From NCBI RefSeq assembly GCF_900112355.1, contig NZ_FOLM01000004.1:276881-340880 (forward strand): a stretch of DNA of 64,000 bases, read 5' to 3'. The notes under the pieces were generated by a model. It was not told the DNA's origin and did no database searches. It worked only from the letters and a program-made list of their open reading frames with translations. This document shows positions 28,521 through 36,146 of this stretch, one piece after another; the stretch's first letter is position 1, and the number at the start of each line of letters is the position of its first letter. Source of the stretch: Streptomyces aidingensis (GTDB taxonomy: Bacteria > Actinomycetota > Actinomycetes > Streptomycetales > Streptomycetaceae). The position numbers and the translations under genes were made by a program.

Positions 28521-28931
28521 ATGGCCACCGTCGAACTGCGCTTCAGCGCCTCTCCGGAGCATGTGCGGACCGCTCGGCTGGTGGCCGCGGCGGTGGCCCG
28601 CCGCGCCGGGGTGGAGGAGTCGGTCCTGGACGAGCTGCGGCTGGCGGTCGGCGAGGCGTGCAGCCGGGCCGTCGGCCTGCATGCGGCGCACGCCCTGGAC
28701 ACACCGGTGCGGGTGACCCTGAGCGAGGGCGAGAAGGCGTTCTCCATCGAGGTGGGGGACGACGCCCCGCCGCCGGGCGGGCAGCGGGCCGAGGGCCCGG
28801 GGGACGGCGAGGCCGATCAGCTCGGGCTGGCCGTGATCCGCGGGCTGGTGGACGATGTGCAGGTCACCTCGGACGCCCGGGGCGGGCTGATCCGGATGAG
28901 CTGGCCGGCCAAGCCGCCGTCCCTGGCCTGA
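28521..28931 (+). CDS. Anti-sigma factor, RsbW/SpoIIAB-like ATPase (ApgA-type)
   Basis: A 136-residue GHKL-fold protein with N box LRLAVGEACSRAV and G-box-like DQLGLAVIRGLVDDV. It is the partner kinase/anti-sigma factor encoded after bldG in Streptomyces. The catalytic glycine motif is weak, so kinase activity toward BldG is uncertain; sequestration of a sigma factor is likely. GGAGGGGAATC precedes ATG 28521. Cotranscription with bldG and termination at 29005-29031 are inferred. Confidence 0.9.
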   Translation: MATVELRFSASPEHVRTARLVAAAVARRAGVEESVLDELRLAVGEACSRAVGLHAAHALDTPVRVTLSEGEKAFSIEVGDDAPPPGGQRAEGPGDGEADQLGLAVIRGLVDDVQVTSDARGGLIRMSWPAKPPSLA

Positions 28932-29004
28932 GCGGCGCCCGCCCGGGCGGCAGAGGCATGCCGCGCCCGGATGTGCCAAGTGGCGCCGCCGCGCGCCTGT
29001 TTAC

Positions 29005-29031
29005 TTCCCTGGTTCCCCGCTGACCAGGGAA
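29005..29031 (+). terminator. Terminator of the bldG operon
   Basis: A perfect 9-bp inverted repeat (29005-29013 with 29023-29031), nine-base loop, followed by TTTCTG. It has a modest T-run. Confidence 0.8.
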
Positions 29032-29222
29032 TTTCTGCGTTGTGGATCTTTTCCGCGATCTTCCGGCCGGCTGAACCACCTGAATAAAGATGGCGTATTC
29101 CGTAACTCCATCCGCCCTTCCGGTATTGGCTCTGGTCTTTGCCAGTGAATTGCCCTACGTGGCCCCTGTCTGAATTCGGGTCCTCTCTCTACACTCCGGC
29201 CACACCTGTGTGTACTGGATCA

Positions 29223-29248
29223 GCCCGAGCGTCAAGCCCGAGCGTCAA
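29223..29248 (+). repeat. 13-base tandem duplication in the hppA leader
   Basis: Two exact copies of GCCCGAGCGTCAA end two bases before the AAGGAGG-type ribosome site of hppA. In the 5' leader such a duplication could alter spacing or folding; effect unknown. Confidence 0.85.
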
Positions 29249-29258
29249 GGAGGACGAA

Positions 29259-31721
29259 ATGGTGGGGTCACCAACCCCCCTGGGGAATGTCACCGAGGCA
29301 GCCGGAGCCGCCGAGCTCACCGACGGCAACCGGGTACTCATCCTGGTTGTCGCGGTGATCGCCGCAGCAGCCCTGGCGCTCGCCGTGGTGCTGGTCAGGC
29401 AAGTGCTGGCCGCCGACGAGGGCACCGACAGCATGAAGAAGATCGCGGCCGGCGTCCAGGAGGGCGCAAACGCCTACCTGGCCCGGCAGTTGCGCACGGT
29501 CTCCGTCTTCGCGGTGATCGTGGTGTTTCTGCTGCTTCTCCTTCCCGCCGACGACTGGAATCAGCGCATCGGCCGGTCACTCTTCTTCGTGATCGGCGCC
29601 GCTTTCTCCGCGGCAACCGGCTACCTGGGAATGTGGCTGGCGGTGCGCAGCAATGTGCGGGTGGCCGCCGCTGCCCGTGAGGCCAACCCGTCCTCCGACG
29701 GAACGGAATCCTCCCCGGCCGCCGTCGAGAGCGTCCGGCACAAGGCAATGAAGATCGCCTTCCGCACCGGCGGGGTGGTCGGAATGTGCACGGTCGGCCT
29801 CGGCCTGCTCGGCGCCACCTGCGTGGTGCTGGTCTACGCCGCCGACGCCCCCAAGGTGCTGGAGGGCTTCGGCCTGGGCGCCGCCCTGATCGCGATGTTC
29901 ATGCGGGTCGGCGGCGGCATCTTCACCAAGGCCGCGGACGTCGGCGCCGACCTGGTGGGCAAGGTCGAGAAGGGCATCCCGGAGGACGACCCCCGCAATG
30001 CCGCCACCATCGCCGACAACGTCGGCGACAACGTCGGCGACTGCGCCGGCATGGCGGCCGACCTGTTCGAGTCCTACGCCGTCACCCTGGTCGCCGCGCT
30101 GATCCTGGGCTCGGTGGCGTTCGGCAACGCCGGCCTGGCGTTCCCGCTGCTGGTCCCCGCCATCGGCGTGCTCACCGCCATGCTCGGCATCTTCGTCGTC
30201 CAGCCGCGGGCCGGCGACCGTAGCTCCATGACCGCCATCAACCGCGGCTTCTTCATCTCCGCCGGTGTCTCGCTGGTGCTGGTGGCCATCGCCGCCTTCG
30301 CCTACCTGCCCGGCACCTTCGCCGAACTGACCGGCGCCGACGAGGAGATCCTGGGCCACGACGCCGACCCGCGCTGGTTCGCCCTGGCCTCGGTGGCCAT
30401 CGGCATCCTGCTGGCCGCCGTGATCCAGCAGCTCACCGGCTACTTCACCGAGCCCGGCCGGCGCCCGGTGCGGGACATCGGCCGGACCTCCCGCACCGGC
30501 CCGGCCACCGTCGTCCTCTCCGGCTTCTCGGTCGGCCTGGAGTCGGCGGTGTACACCGCGCTGCTGGTGGGCCTCGGCGTGTACGCGGCCTTCGCGCTGG
30601 CCGGCGGCACCATCATGCTGGCGCTGTTCGCGGTGGCGCTGGCCGGCACCGGGCTGCTCACCACGGTCGGCGTGATCGTCGCCATGGACACCTTCGGCCC
30701 GGTGGCGGACAACGCGCAGGGCATCGCCGAGATGTCCGGCGATGTGGAGGGCGGCGGCGCCCAGGTGCTCACCGACCTGGACGCGGTCGGCAACACCACC
30801 AAGGCCGTCACCAAGGGCATCGCCATCACCACCGCGGTGCTGGCCGCCGCCGCGCTGTTCGGCTCCTACCAGGACGCCGTCATCGAGGCGGTGCGGGACG
30901 CGCAGCTCACCGCCTCCCAGATCGCCGACGAGACCGGCCTGTCGCTGGACATCTCCTACCCCAGCAACCTGGTCGGCCTGATCATCGGCGCCTCCGTGGT
31001 GTTCCTGTTCTCCGGGCTGGCGATCAACGCCGTCTCCCGCTCCGCCGGCTCGGTGGTCTACGAGGTGCGGCGCCAGTTCCGCGAGCACCCCGGGATCATG
31101 GACTACTCGGAGAAGCCGGAGTACGGCAAGGTGGTCGACATCTGCACCCGCGACTCCCTGCGCGAGCTGGCCACGCCCGGCCTGCTGGCGGTGATGGCAC
31201 CGATCGCGGTCGGCTTCGGCCTGGGCATCGGCGCGCTCGGCTCCTACCTGGCCGGCGCGATCGGCACCGGCATCCTGATGGCCGTGCTGCTGGCCAACTC
31301 CGGCGGTGCCTGGGACAACGCCAAGAAGCTGGTCGAGGACGGGCACCACGGCGGCAAGGGCAGCGAGGCGCACGCCGCCACCGTGATCGGCGACACCGTG
31401 GGCGACCCGTTCAAGGACACCGCCGGCCCGGCCATCAACCCGCTGCTGAAGGTGATGAACCTGGTGGCGCTGCTGATCGCTCCCGCGGTGGTGGCGCTGT
31501 CCTACGGCGACGACGCCAGCGCGCCGCTGCGCGGACTGATCGCCGGCCTCGCCCTGGTGGTCATCGTCGGCGCGGTGTACGTCTCCAGGCGGCGCGGTAT
31601 CGCGGTCGGCGACGACGACGACACCGAGGCCGGTGCTCAGCCGGACGGCGGGGGAGCGGGCCCCGGGGACCCGGCCGCCCGGGCCGTGGCCGGCGCGGCC
31701 GGCGCGGCCGGCACGGAGTAG
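29259..31721 (+). CDS. hppA: Membrane-bound proton-translocating pyrophosphatase
   Basis: An 820-residue, roughly 16-helix membrane enzyme that hydrolyses pyrophosphate and pumps protons. The substrate site is seen in DVGADLVGKVEKGIPEDDPRN-type and DNVGDNVGDCAGMAADLFES-type sequences near residue 230. GNTTKAVTKG carries lysine where potassium-dependent enzymes have alanine, so it should be the potassium-independent type. ATG 29259 has a strong AAGGAGG site. The C-terminal 30 residues are disordered and Ala/Gly-rich. Actinobacterial HppA may recover energy from biosynthetic pyrophosphate. Confidence 0.97.
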   Translation: MVGSPTPLGNVTEAAGAAELTDGNRVLILVVAVIAAAALALAVVLVRQVLAADEGTDSMKKIAAGVQEGANAYLARQLRTVSVFAVIVVFLLLLLPADDWNQRIGRSLFFVIGAAFSAATGYLGMWLAVRSNVRVAAAAREANPSSDGTESSPAAVESVRHKAMKIAFRTGGVVGMCTVGLGLLGATCVVLVYAADAPKVLEGFGLGAALIAMFMRVGGGIFTKAADVGADLVGKVEKGIPEDDPRNAATIADNVGDNVGDCAGMAADLFESYAVTLVAALILGSVAFGNAGLAFPLLVPAIGVLTAMLGIFVVQPRAGDRSSMTAINRGFFISAGVSLVLVAIAAFAYLPGTFAELTGADEEILGHDADPRWFALASVAIGILLAAVIQQLTGYFTEPGRRPVRDIGRTSRTGPATVVLSGFSVGLESAVYTALLVGLGVYAAFALAGGTIMLALFAVALAGTGLLTTVGVIVAMDTFGPVADNAQGIAEMSGDVEGGGAQVLTDLDAVGNTTKAVTKGIAITTAVLAAAALFGSYQDAVIEAVRDAQLTASQIADETGLSLDISYPSNLVGLIIGASVVFLFSGLAINAVSRSAGSVVYEVRRQFREHPGIMDYSEKPEYGKVVDICTRDSLRELATPGLLAVMAPIAVGFGLGIGALGSYLAGAIGTGILMAVLLANSGGAWDNAKKLVEDGHHGGKGSEAHAATVIGDTVGDPFKDTAGPAINPLLKVMNLVALLIAPAVVALSYGDDASAPLRGLIAGLALVVIVGAVYVSRRRGIAVGDDDDTEAGAQPDGGGAGPGDPAARAVAGAAGAAGTE

Positions 31722-31885
31722 CCGGCGGCCCGGCGGCCCGGCGGCCCGCATCCCGCGCCGGATACCGGCTGATCGGCAATATTCGACAACGAGTGATGAC
31801 CGCCGGGCGGGCGGTGTGCCGATGGCACGCCGCCCGCCCGGCGGTGCTAGGTTCCGGGGCCGAACCGGCAGAAGGGACCGAAACG

Positions 31886-32617
31886 GTGAACAAGAAGCTC
31901 GTGACGGGGGTGTCCGGCTGGATCTCCGGGTGCACGCTGCTCGTCCTCGCCCTCACCGGATGCGCGGACGACAGCGGGGAGCAGCGCGAGGCATGGGCCC
32001 AGACCTTCTGCGACCTGCGGCAGCCGCAGGCGGAGAAGATCGCCGCCGCGCACCAGTCGATCGCCGATGTCAGCGAGCGCGAGGACGCCACGCCGGAGGA
32101 GGTCAAGGAGGTCGACGTCACGGCGTACCAGAACCTCTCGGAGGCCTACGCGGCGCTCGCCGACGCGCTGGGCGAGGCCGGCGACCCGCCGGTGGACGAC
32201 GGCGCCCAGCTGCGGGAGGACGCCCAGGGCGAGCTGAACGCCCTCTCCCAGGCGTACGGCGAGCTCCAGTCCACCGCCGAGGAGCTGGACACCTCGGACC
32301 GCGCCAGGTTCGCCGAGGGGCTGCGCGAGCTGGCCGGCAAGGTGGAGGAGCTGACCCGGTCCGGGGACGAGGCGCTGAGCGAGCTCCAGTCCGGTGAGCT
32401 GGGCGAGGCGCTGGCCGCCCAGCCGAGCTGCCGGACCCCCACCCCGGGCCCGCCCGACACGGAGGAGACGGAGGGCGCCGGCGAGACCGAGGGCGGCGGC
32501 GGGACCGAGGGCACGGCGGAGGCCGGCGAGGAGCAGGCCGAGGAGTCCCCGGAGAAGTCTCCCGAGAAGTCCCCGGAGGCCTCCCCGGAGGAATCCGCCG
32601 GCAACACCGACGGCTGA
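31886..32617 (+). CDS. Small secreted lipoprotein with acidic tail
   Basis: A 243-residue lipoprotein from GTG 31886 (GAAGGGA ribosome site). The signal peptide ends at lipobox LTGC (about residue 27). The mature part is helical and Glu/Ala-rich (TAEELDTSDRARFAEGL), with a long acidic tail containing repeats of Glu-Ser-Pro-Glu-Lys. It is unrecognised beyond being a Streptomyces lipoprotein. Repeated ESPEK could bind cations or span the wall (inference). Confidence 0.85.
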   Translation: MNKKLVTGVSGWISGCTLLVLALTGCADDSGEQREAWAQTFCDLRQPQAEKIAAAHQSIADVSEREDATPEEVKEVDVTAYQNLSEAYAALADALGEAGDPPVDDGAQLREDAQGELNALSQAYGELQSTAEELDTSDRARFAEGLRELAGKVEELTRSGDEALSELQSGELGEALAAQPSCRTPTPGPPDTEETEGAGETEGGGGTEGTAEAGEEQAEESPEKSPEKSPEASPEESAGNTDG

Positions 32618-32659
32618 CCGGCGCGTGGCCGCCACCCCGGCCCGGGCGAGGATGGACCC

Positions 32660-34234
32660 GTGACCAACACCGAACTGCCCGTCGCCGGGCCGGACACCGC
32701 CCGGCTGCGCGACGCCCTGCTGTCCGCCTCCTTCACCGCCGACGGCGTGCTGGAACTGCTCGGCGCCCCCGCCTACGCGGCGCTGGCCCGCAACGAGACC
32801 GTGCCCGCGCTGCGCGCCACCCGGGACGGCTCCCCGACGGCCGTGCTGATCCGCCTCTTCCTGCTCCAGCAGCCGGTTCCGCACGGCCGCGCCGCCGCCG
32901 CACTGCCCGCCGCCGTGCTGGACGCCGCGCTGGCCGACGGCTGGCTGCGCCGGGACGGCGACGAGGTGCGTGCCACGGCCGATGTGCGCCCCTTCTCCGG
33001 CCCGGACGGCCAGGACTGGTGGATCGTCTCCGACCTGGGCTGCGCGGTGGGCGGCACGGCCGGCAGCCGCGGCCGGGACCCGGATGTGGTGCTGGGCGTG
33101 GGCGGCGCCTCCACCACCCTGGCCGGGATCACCGTGGACGGGCCGGCGGCCCGCGCCCTGGACATCGGCACCGGCTCCGGCATCCAGGCACTGCATCTCT
33201 CCCGGCGCGCCGCCCGCGTCACCGCCACCGACGTCAATCCCCGGGCGCTGCGCGCCGCCCGGCTGACCCTGGCGCTCTCCGGGGCGCCCGGGGCCGAGCT
33301 GCGCCAGGGCTCGCTCTACGAGCCGCTGCGCCGGGCCGGGCAGGGCGCGGAGCCCGAGCGGTTCGACCTGATCGTCTCCAATCCCCCGTTCGTCATCTCC
33401 CCGCCCGCCCCGCCCGCCGCGCCTGCTGCCACCGGCGGCGCCGGCCGGCTGACCTACCGGGACGGCGGCATGGCCGGCGACGAGCTGTGCCGGGCCCTGG
33501 TGCGCGGCAGCGCCGCCCACCTCACCGAGGGCGGCTGGTGCCAGTTGCTGGCCAACTGGGAGCACACCGACGGCCAGGACTGGCGCGAGCGGGTGGCCGG
33601 CTGGGTGCCGGCCGGCTGCGAGGCCTGGATCGTGCAGCGCGAGCAGCAGGACGTCACCGAGTACATCGAGCTGTGGCTGCGGGACGCCGGGCTGCGCCCG
33701 GAGAGCGAGGAGTACGCGGTGCGCTACGACGCCTGGCTGGAGGATTTCGCGGGGCGCCGCACCCGCGGCGTCGGCTTCGGCTGGATCACCGTGCGCCGCA
33801 CGGGCGCCTCCGGCGCCGGCGCGGTGGTCGCCGAGGAGTGGCCGCACGCGGTCCGGCAGCCCCTCGGCCGCACCGTGCGCGAGCACTTCGCCCGCCGGGA
33901 GTTCCTGCGCGGCCACGACGACGCCGCGCTGCTCCAGACCCGCTTCCTGCTGGCCGACGGGGTGGTGCAGGAGCAGATCGGCGAGCCGGGCGCCGAACAC
34001 CCGGAGCATCTGGTGCTGCGTCAGCGGCACGGCATGATGCGGGCCATGACGGTGGACACGGTGGCCGCCGGACTGGCCGGAAGCTGCGACGGCACCATGA
34101 CCGCCGGGACCATCGTGGACGCCATCGCCCGGCTGCTCGATCAGGACCCGGTGGTGCTGCGGGCCGCCGCGCCCGATGTGCTGCGCTCCCTGGTGCAGCA
34201 GGGCTTTCTGCTGCCGGCCGGCGGTGAGCGCTGA
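32660..34234 (+). CDS. SAM-dependent methyltransferase (DUF7059 family)
   Basis: A 524-residue protein with a central class I methyltransferase core: LDIGTGSGIQAL (SAM loop), TDVNPRALRAARL, and SNPPF near residue 240, a motif of N6-adenine or glutamine methyltransferases (HemK/PrmC group). The N-terminal 150 and C-terminal 170 residues are actinobacterial additions (winged-helix-like; C-terminal domain with FARREFLRGHDDAALLQTRF). The substrate is unknown; rRNA or protein glutamine is likely by family. Confidence 0.85.
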   Translation: MTNTELPVAGPDTARLRDALLSASFTADGVLELLGAPAYAALARNETVPALRATRDGSPTAVLIRLFLLQQPVPHGRAAAALPAAVLDAALADGWLRRDGDEVRATADVRPFSGPDGQDWWIVSDLGCAVGGTAGSRGRDPDVVLGVGGASTTLAGITVDGPAARALDIGTGSGIQALHLSRRAARVTATDVNPRALRAARLTLALSGAPGAELRQGSLYEPLRRAGQGAEPERFDLIVSNPPFVISPPAPPAAPAATGGAGRLTYRDGGMAGDELCRALVRGSAAHLTEGGWCQLLANWEHTDGQDWRERVAGWVPAGCEAWIVQREQQDVTEYIELWLRDAGLRPESEEYAVRYDAWLEDFAGRRTRGVGFGWITVRRTGASGAGAVVAEEWPHAVRQPLGRTVREHFARREFLRGHDDAALLQTRFLLADGVVQEQIGEPGAEHPEHLVLRQRHGMMRAMTVDTVAAGLAGSCDGTMTAGTIVDAIARLLDQDPVVLRAAAPDVLRSLVQQGFLLPAGGER

Positions 34235-34236
34235 CC

Positions 34237-34291
34237 GCCCGCCCGCGCGGGAAACGCGGGCGGGCCGTGCGGGGCATCCCCCGCACGGCCC
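34237..34291. terminator. Two overlapping hairpins, bidirectional terminator
   Basis: Hairpin 1 is an 11-bp perfect stem (34237-34247 with 34255-34265), and hairpin 2 a 13-bp perfect stem (34262-34274 with 34279-34291). They share four bases (34262-34265), so only one forms fully at a time. They lie between convergent genes and can stop transcription from both sides. Confidence 0.85.
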
Positions 34292-34342
34292 GTACCTGCG
34301 TCATGGCCGCGGCCGTGCCGCGGCATCAGCGCCCCCGTGGTG

Positions 34343-34588
34343 TCACGGCTTCAGGACGCGGCCCTGGGCATCCGTCCGGTCGTTGCTGGTCAGGAAGAGG
34401 ATGCCGTCGATCAGCGCCCAGACGCCGAGGCCGCCGCAGGTCAGGAGCTGCGCGATGGCGATGCCGGTGTGACCCGTGTACCAGCGGCCGGCGCCCAGCC
34501 CGCCGACCAGGATCTGCAGCAGGCCGGCGACCATCTTCGACTTCTCGGAGTACGGCTGGCCGTTGGGGGCGGTCTCGTAGTTGGCCAT
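34343..34588 (-). CDS. TM2-domain membrane protein
   Basis: An 81-residue protein with a TM2 domain: two helices with GLGAGRWYTGHTG between them and QLLTCGGLGVWALIDG in the second. TM2 proteins are common small membrane proteins in streptomycetes with unclear roles. ATG 34588 has GAGGTCC upstream; an upstream in-frame ATG lacks a site. A close paralogue lies at 35372-35821. Confidence 0.9.
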   Translation of the reverse strand: MANYETAPNGQPYSEKSKMVAGLLQILVGGLGAGRWYTGHTGIAIAQLLTCGGLGVWALIDGILFLTSNDRTDAQGRVLKP

Positions 34589-34781
34589 GTTGTGTGGACC
34601 TCGTATCTGGTGTTCCGTTGAGCGGTATGACGGTGTGAATCTGCCGCCCATGGCGGGAACTTCTGCGCCATGAGCAACGTTTGTGACCGCTACCGCCCGC
34701 GCCTGGTTGCAGCGCTCAGCAGATCTTGACGCAACCGTGATCTCATCGGGTTTTCGTCATGATCACTCCATCTGCCGTACC

Positions 34782-35351
34782 TCAGCCCGTGAGATTCCGG
34801 ACAACCGTCCAGAGCACCGCCACGGTCAGGATGACGGCCGTCCCGGCGGTGCCGACCTGCGGTCGCCGGCGCCGCCCGCGCAGCCCGTCGTACAGCCAGC
34901 GCCCGCCCAGATACGCGCCCAGCGGCATGCCCAGGAGCAGCAGCGCGGCATTGTCGTGGAAGGCCGCTGCGAAGTCGCCGTGCATCAGGTCGTAGGCCAT
35001 CCGGGTGCCGCCGCAGGCCGGGCAGAGCAGGCCGGTGGCCCAGTGGAACGGGCAGCGCGGCAGAAACTGCCCGGCCTGGTGCGGATCGGTGTGCCAGAGG
35101 TAGACGCTGCCTGCCACCCCGGCGCCCAGCACGGCCAGCGGCGGCACGGCGGGATGGGACAGCGGGCCGGGCAGGGCCGGCCGGGGCCGCCGCCGGCGCC
35201 CGCCGGGCGCCGGGACCGCCTCCGCCGCCCCGGCGTCCGCGCGCCCGGTATCCGTGTGCCCGGTATCCGTGTGCCCGGTATCCGTGTGCCCGGTATCCGT
35301 GCGCGCCGCATCCGGCTGCCCGGCCTCCGCGGGCGTTGCCGTCCGGTTCAT
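34782..35351 (-). CDS. DUF2752 membrane protein
   Basis: A 189-residue membrane protein with the DUF2752 signature CPFHWATGLLCPACGGTRMAYDL-type (cysteine-rich motif between helices). About 75 N-terminal residues are low complexity, with Thr-Asp-Thr-Gly-His repeated, then Arg/Pro-rich. Function of the family is unknown. It lies between the two TM2 genes, all on the minus strand, so the three may be one module; each has its own spacing of over 15 bases. Confidence 0.85.
   Translation of the reverse strand: MNRTATPAEAGQPDAARTDTGHTDTGHTDTGHTDTGRADAGAAEAVPAPGGRRRRPRPALPGPLSHPAVPPLAVLGAGVAGSVYLWHTDPHQAGQFLPRCPFHWATGLLCPACGGTRMAYDLMHGDFAAAFHDNAALLLLGMPLGAYLGGRWLYDGLRGRRRRPQVGTAGTAVILTVAVLWTVVRNLTG
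35244..35303 (-). repeat. Four-copy 15-base repeat in the DUF2752 gene
   Basis: Four head-to-tail copies of a 15-base unit (the fourth differs by one base) encode repeated Thr-Asp-Thr-Gly-His. It is frame-keeping, so copy number can vary without loss of the protein. Confidence 0.9.
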
Positions 35352-35371
35352 GGCACCCACCCCCAACGGGT

Positions 35372-35821
35372 TCAGCTCGACCGCAGGACCCGGCCGTCGG
35401 AGTCCGTGACACCTTCCTTGACCAGCAGGTAGATGCCGTCGATCAGGGCCCAGATGCCCAGGCCGCCGCAGGTCAGAAGCTGGCCCACGGCCAGACCGTA
35501 GTGACCGGTGTAGAAGCGGCCCGCGCCCAGCCCGCCGACCAGGAGCTGAAGCAGCCCGGCCACCAGCTTGGTCTTGGAGGAGAACGGCCGGCCGTAGGCG
35601 TCGTAGCCGTACGGCGCGTTCGGGTCGTAGCCGTAGGCGGCCTGGCCCGGCTGCGCGTAGCCGGCTCCGCCGGGCGGGGGGTAGCCGTAGCCGGGCTGCC
35701 CGCCCTGTCCCTGCGGCGGCTGCTGCTGGTAGGGGTTGTTCCCGACGGGCGGCGGGTAGCCGTAGCCGGGCTGGCCGCCCGGCTGCTCGGACGGCTGTCC
35801 GTAAGGGTTCGGGTTGGACAC
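35372..35821 (-). CDS. TM2-domain protein with Gly/Tyr/Pro-rich N-terminus
   Basis: A 149-residue protein from GTG 35821 (GGGGGAGAC ribosome site). Residues 1-80 are a disordered Gly-Tyr-Pro-Gln segment with two copies of GQPGYGYPPP; residues 82-149 form a TM2 domain with GLGAGRFYTGHYG and CGGLGIWALIDG. The second half is nearly the same as the 34343-34588 protein, so it is a paralogue with an added tail. Function unknown. Confidence 0.9.
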   Translation of the reverse strand: MSNPNPYGQPSEQPGGQPGYGYPPPVGNNPYQQQPPQGQGGQPGYGYPPPGGAGYAQPGQAAYGYDPNAPYGYDAYGRPFSSKTKLVAGLLQLLVGGLGAGRFYTGHYGLAVGQLLTCGGLGIWALIDGIYLLVKEGVTDSDGRVLRSS

Positions 35822-36146
35822 GTCTCCCCCTGGGGGTCGATTCTTCCGTAAGTCTTCCGAAGCGTCGGAAGCCGGTCGGACGCGCGATGTCCGGGCTGTC
35901 CGGCACCGCGGCCGGTCCGCCCCGCACGGAACCGGAGGGACCGGCCAGGCACATCCTGCCAGGGGCGATCGGGCGGCGGGAATGCCGGTCGTTCGGTTAC
36001 CGTCGGAAGGCGTTGTGGGGTATTCCCGTTTGACACGCATGCGGGAGGTACCGTCACACTCCGCAGACAGCCGTATGTTCCCGGGCCGCCGCCCGGGTGA
36101 GCCCGGAAGGGCCGACACCGACCGGAGAGAGAAGAGCGAGAAGACG
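35822..36146. other. Divergent promoter region of TM2 gene and topA
   Basis: About 325 bases. TTGACA at 36030-36035 may be a -35 element of topA, though the matching -10 is weak. The rest shows no gene or strong inverted repeat. Confidence 0.4.

Larger units (their letters stand above)
28932..29258. other. Region between the anti-sigma gene and hppA
   Basis: About 330 bases containing a terminator (29005-29031), an AT-richer stretch (29035-29160) likely to carry the hppA promoter, and a 13-base tandem duplication (29223-29248) just ahead of the hppA ribosome site. No small gene is supported. Confidence 0.5.
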
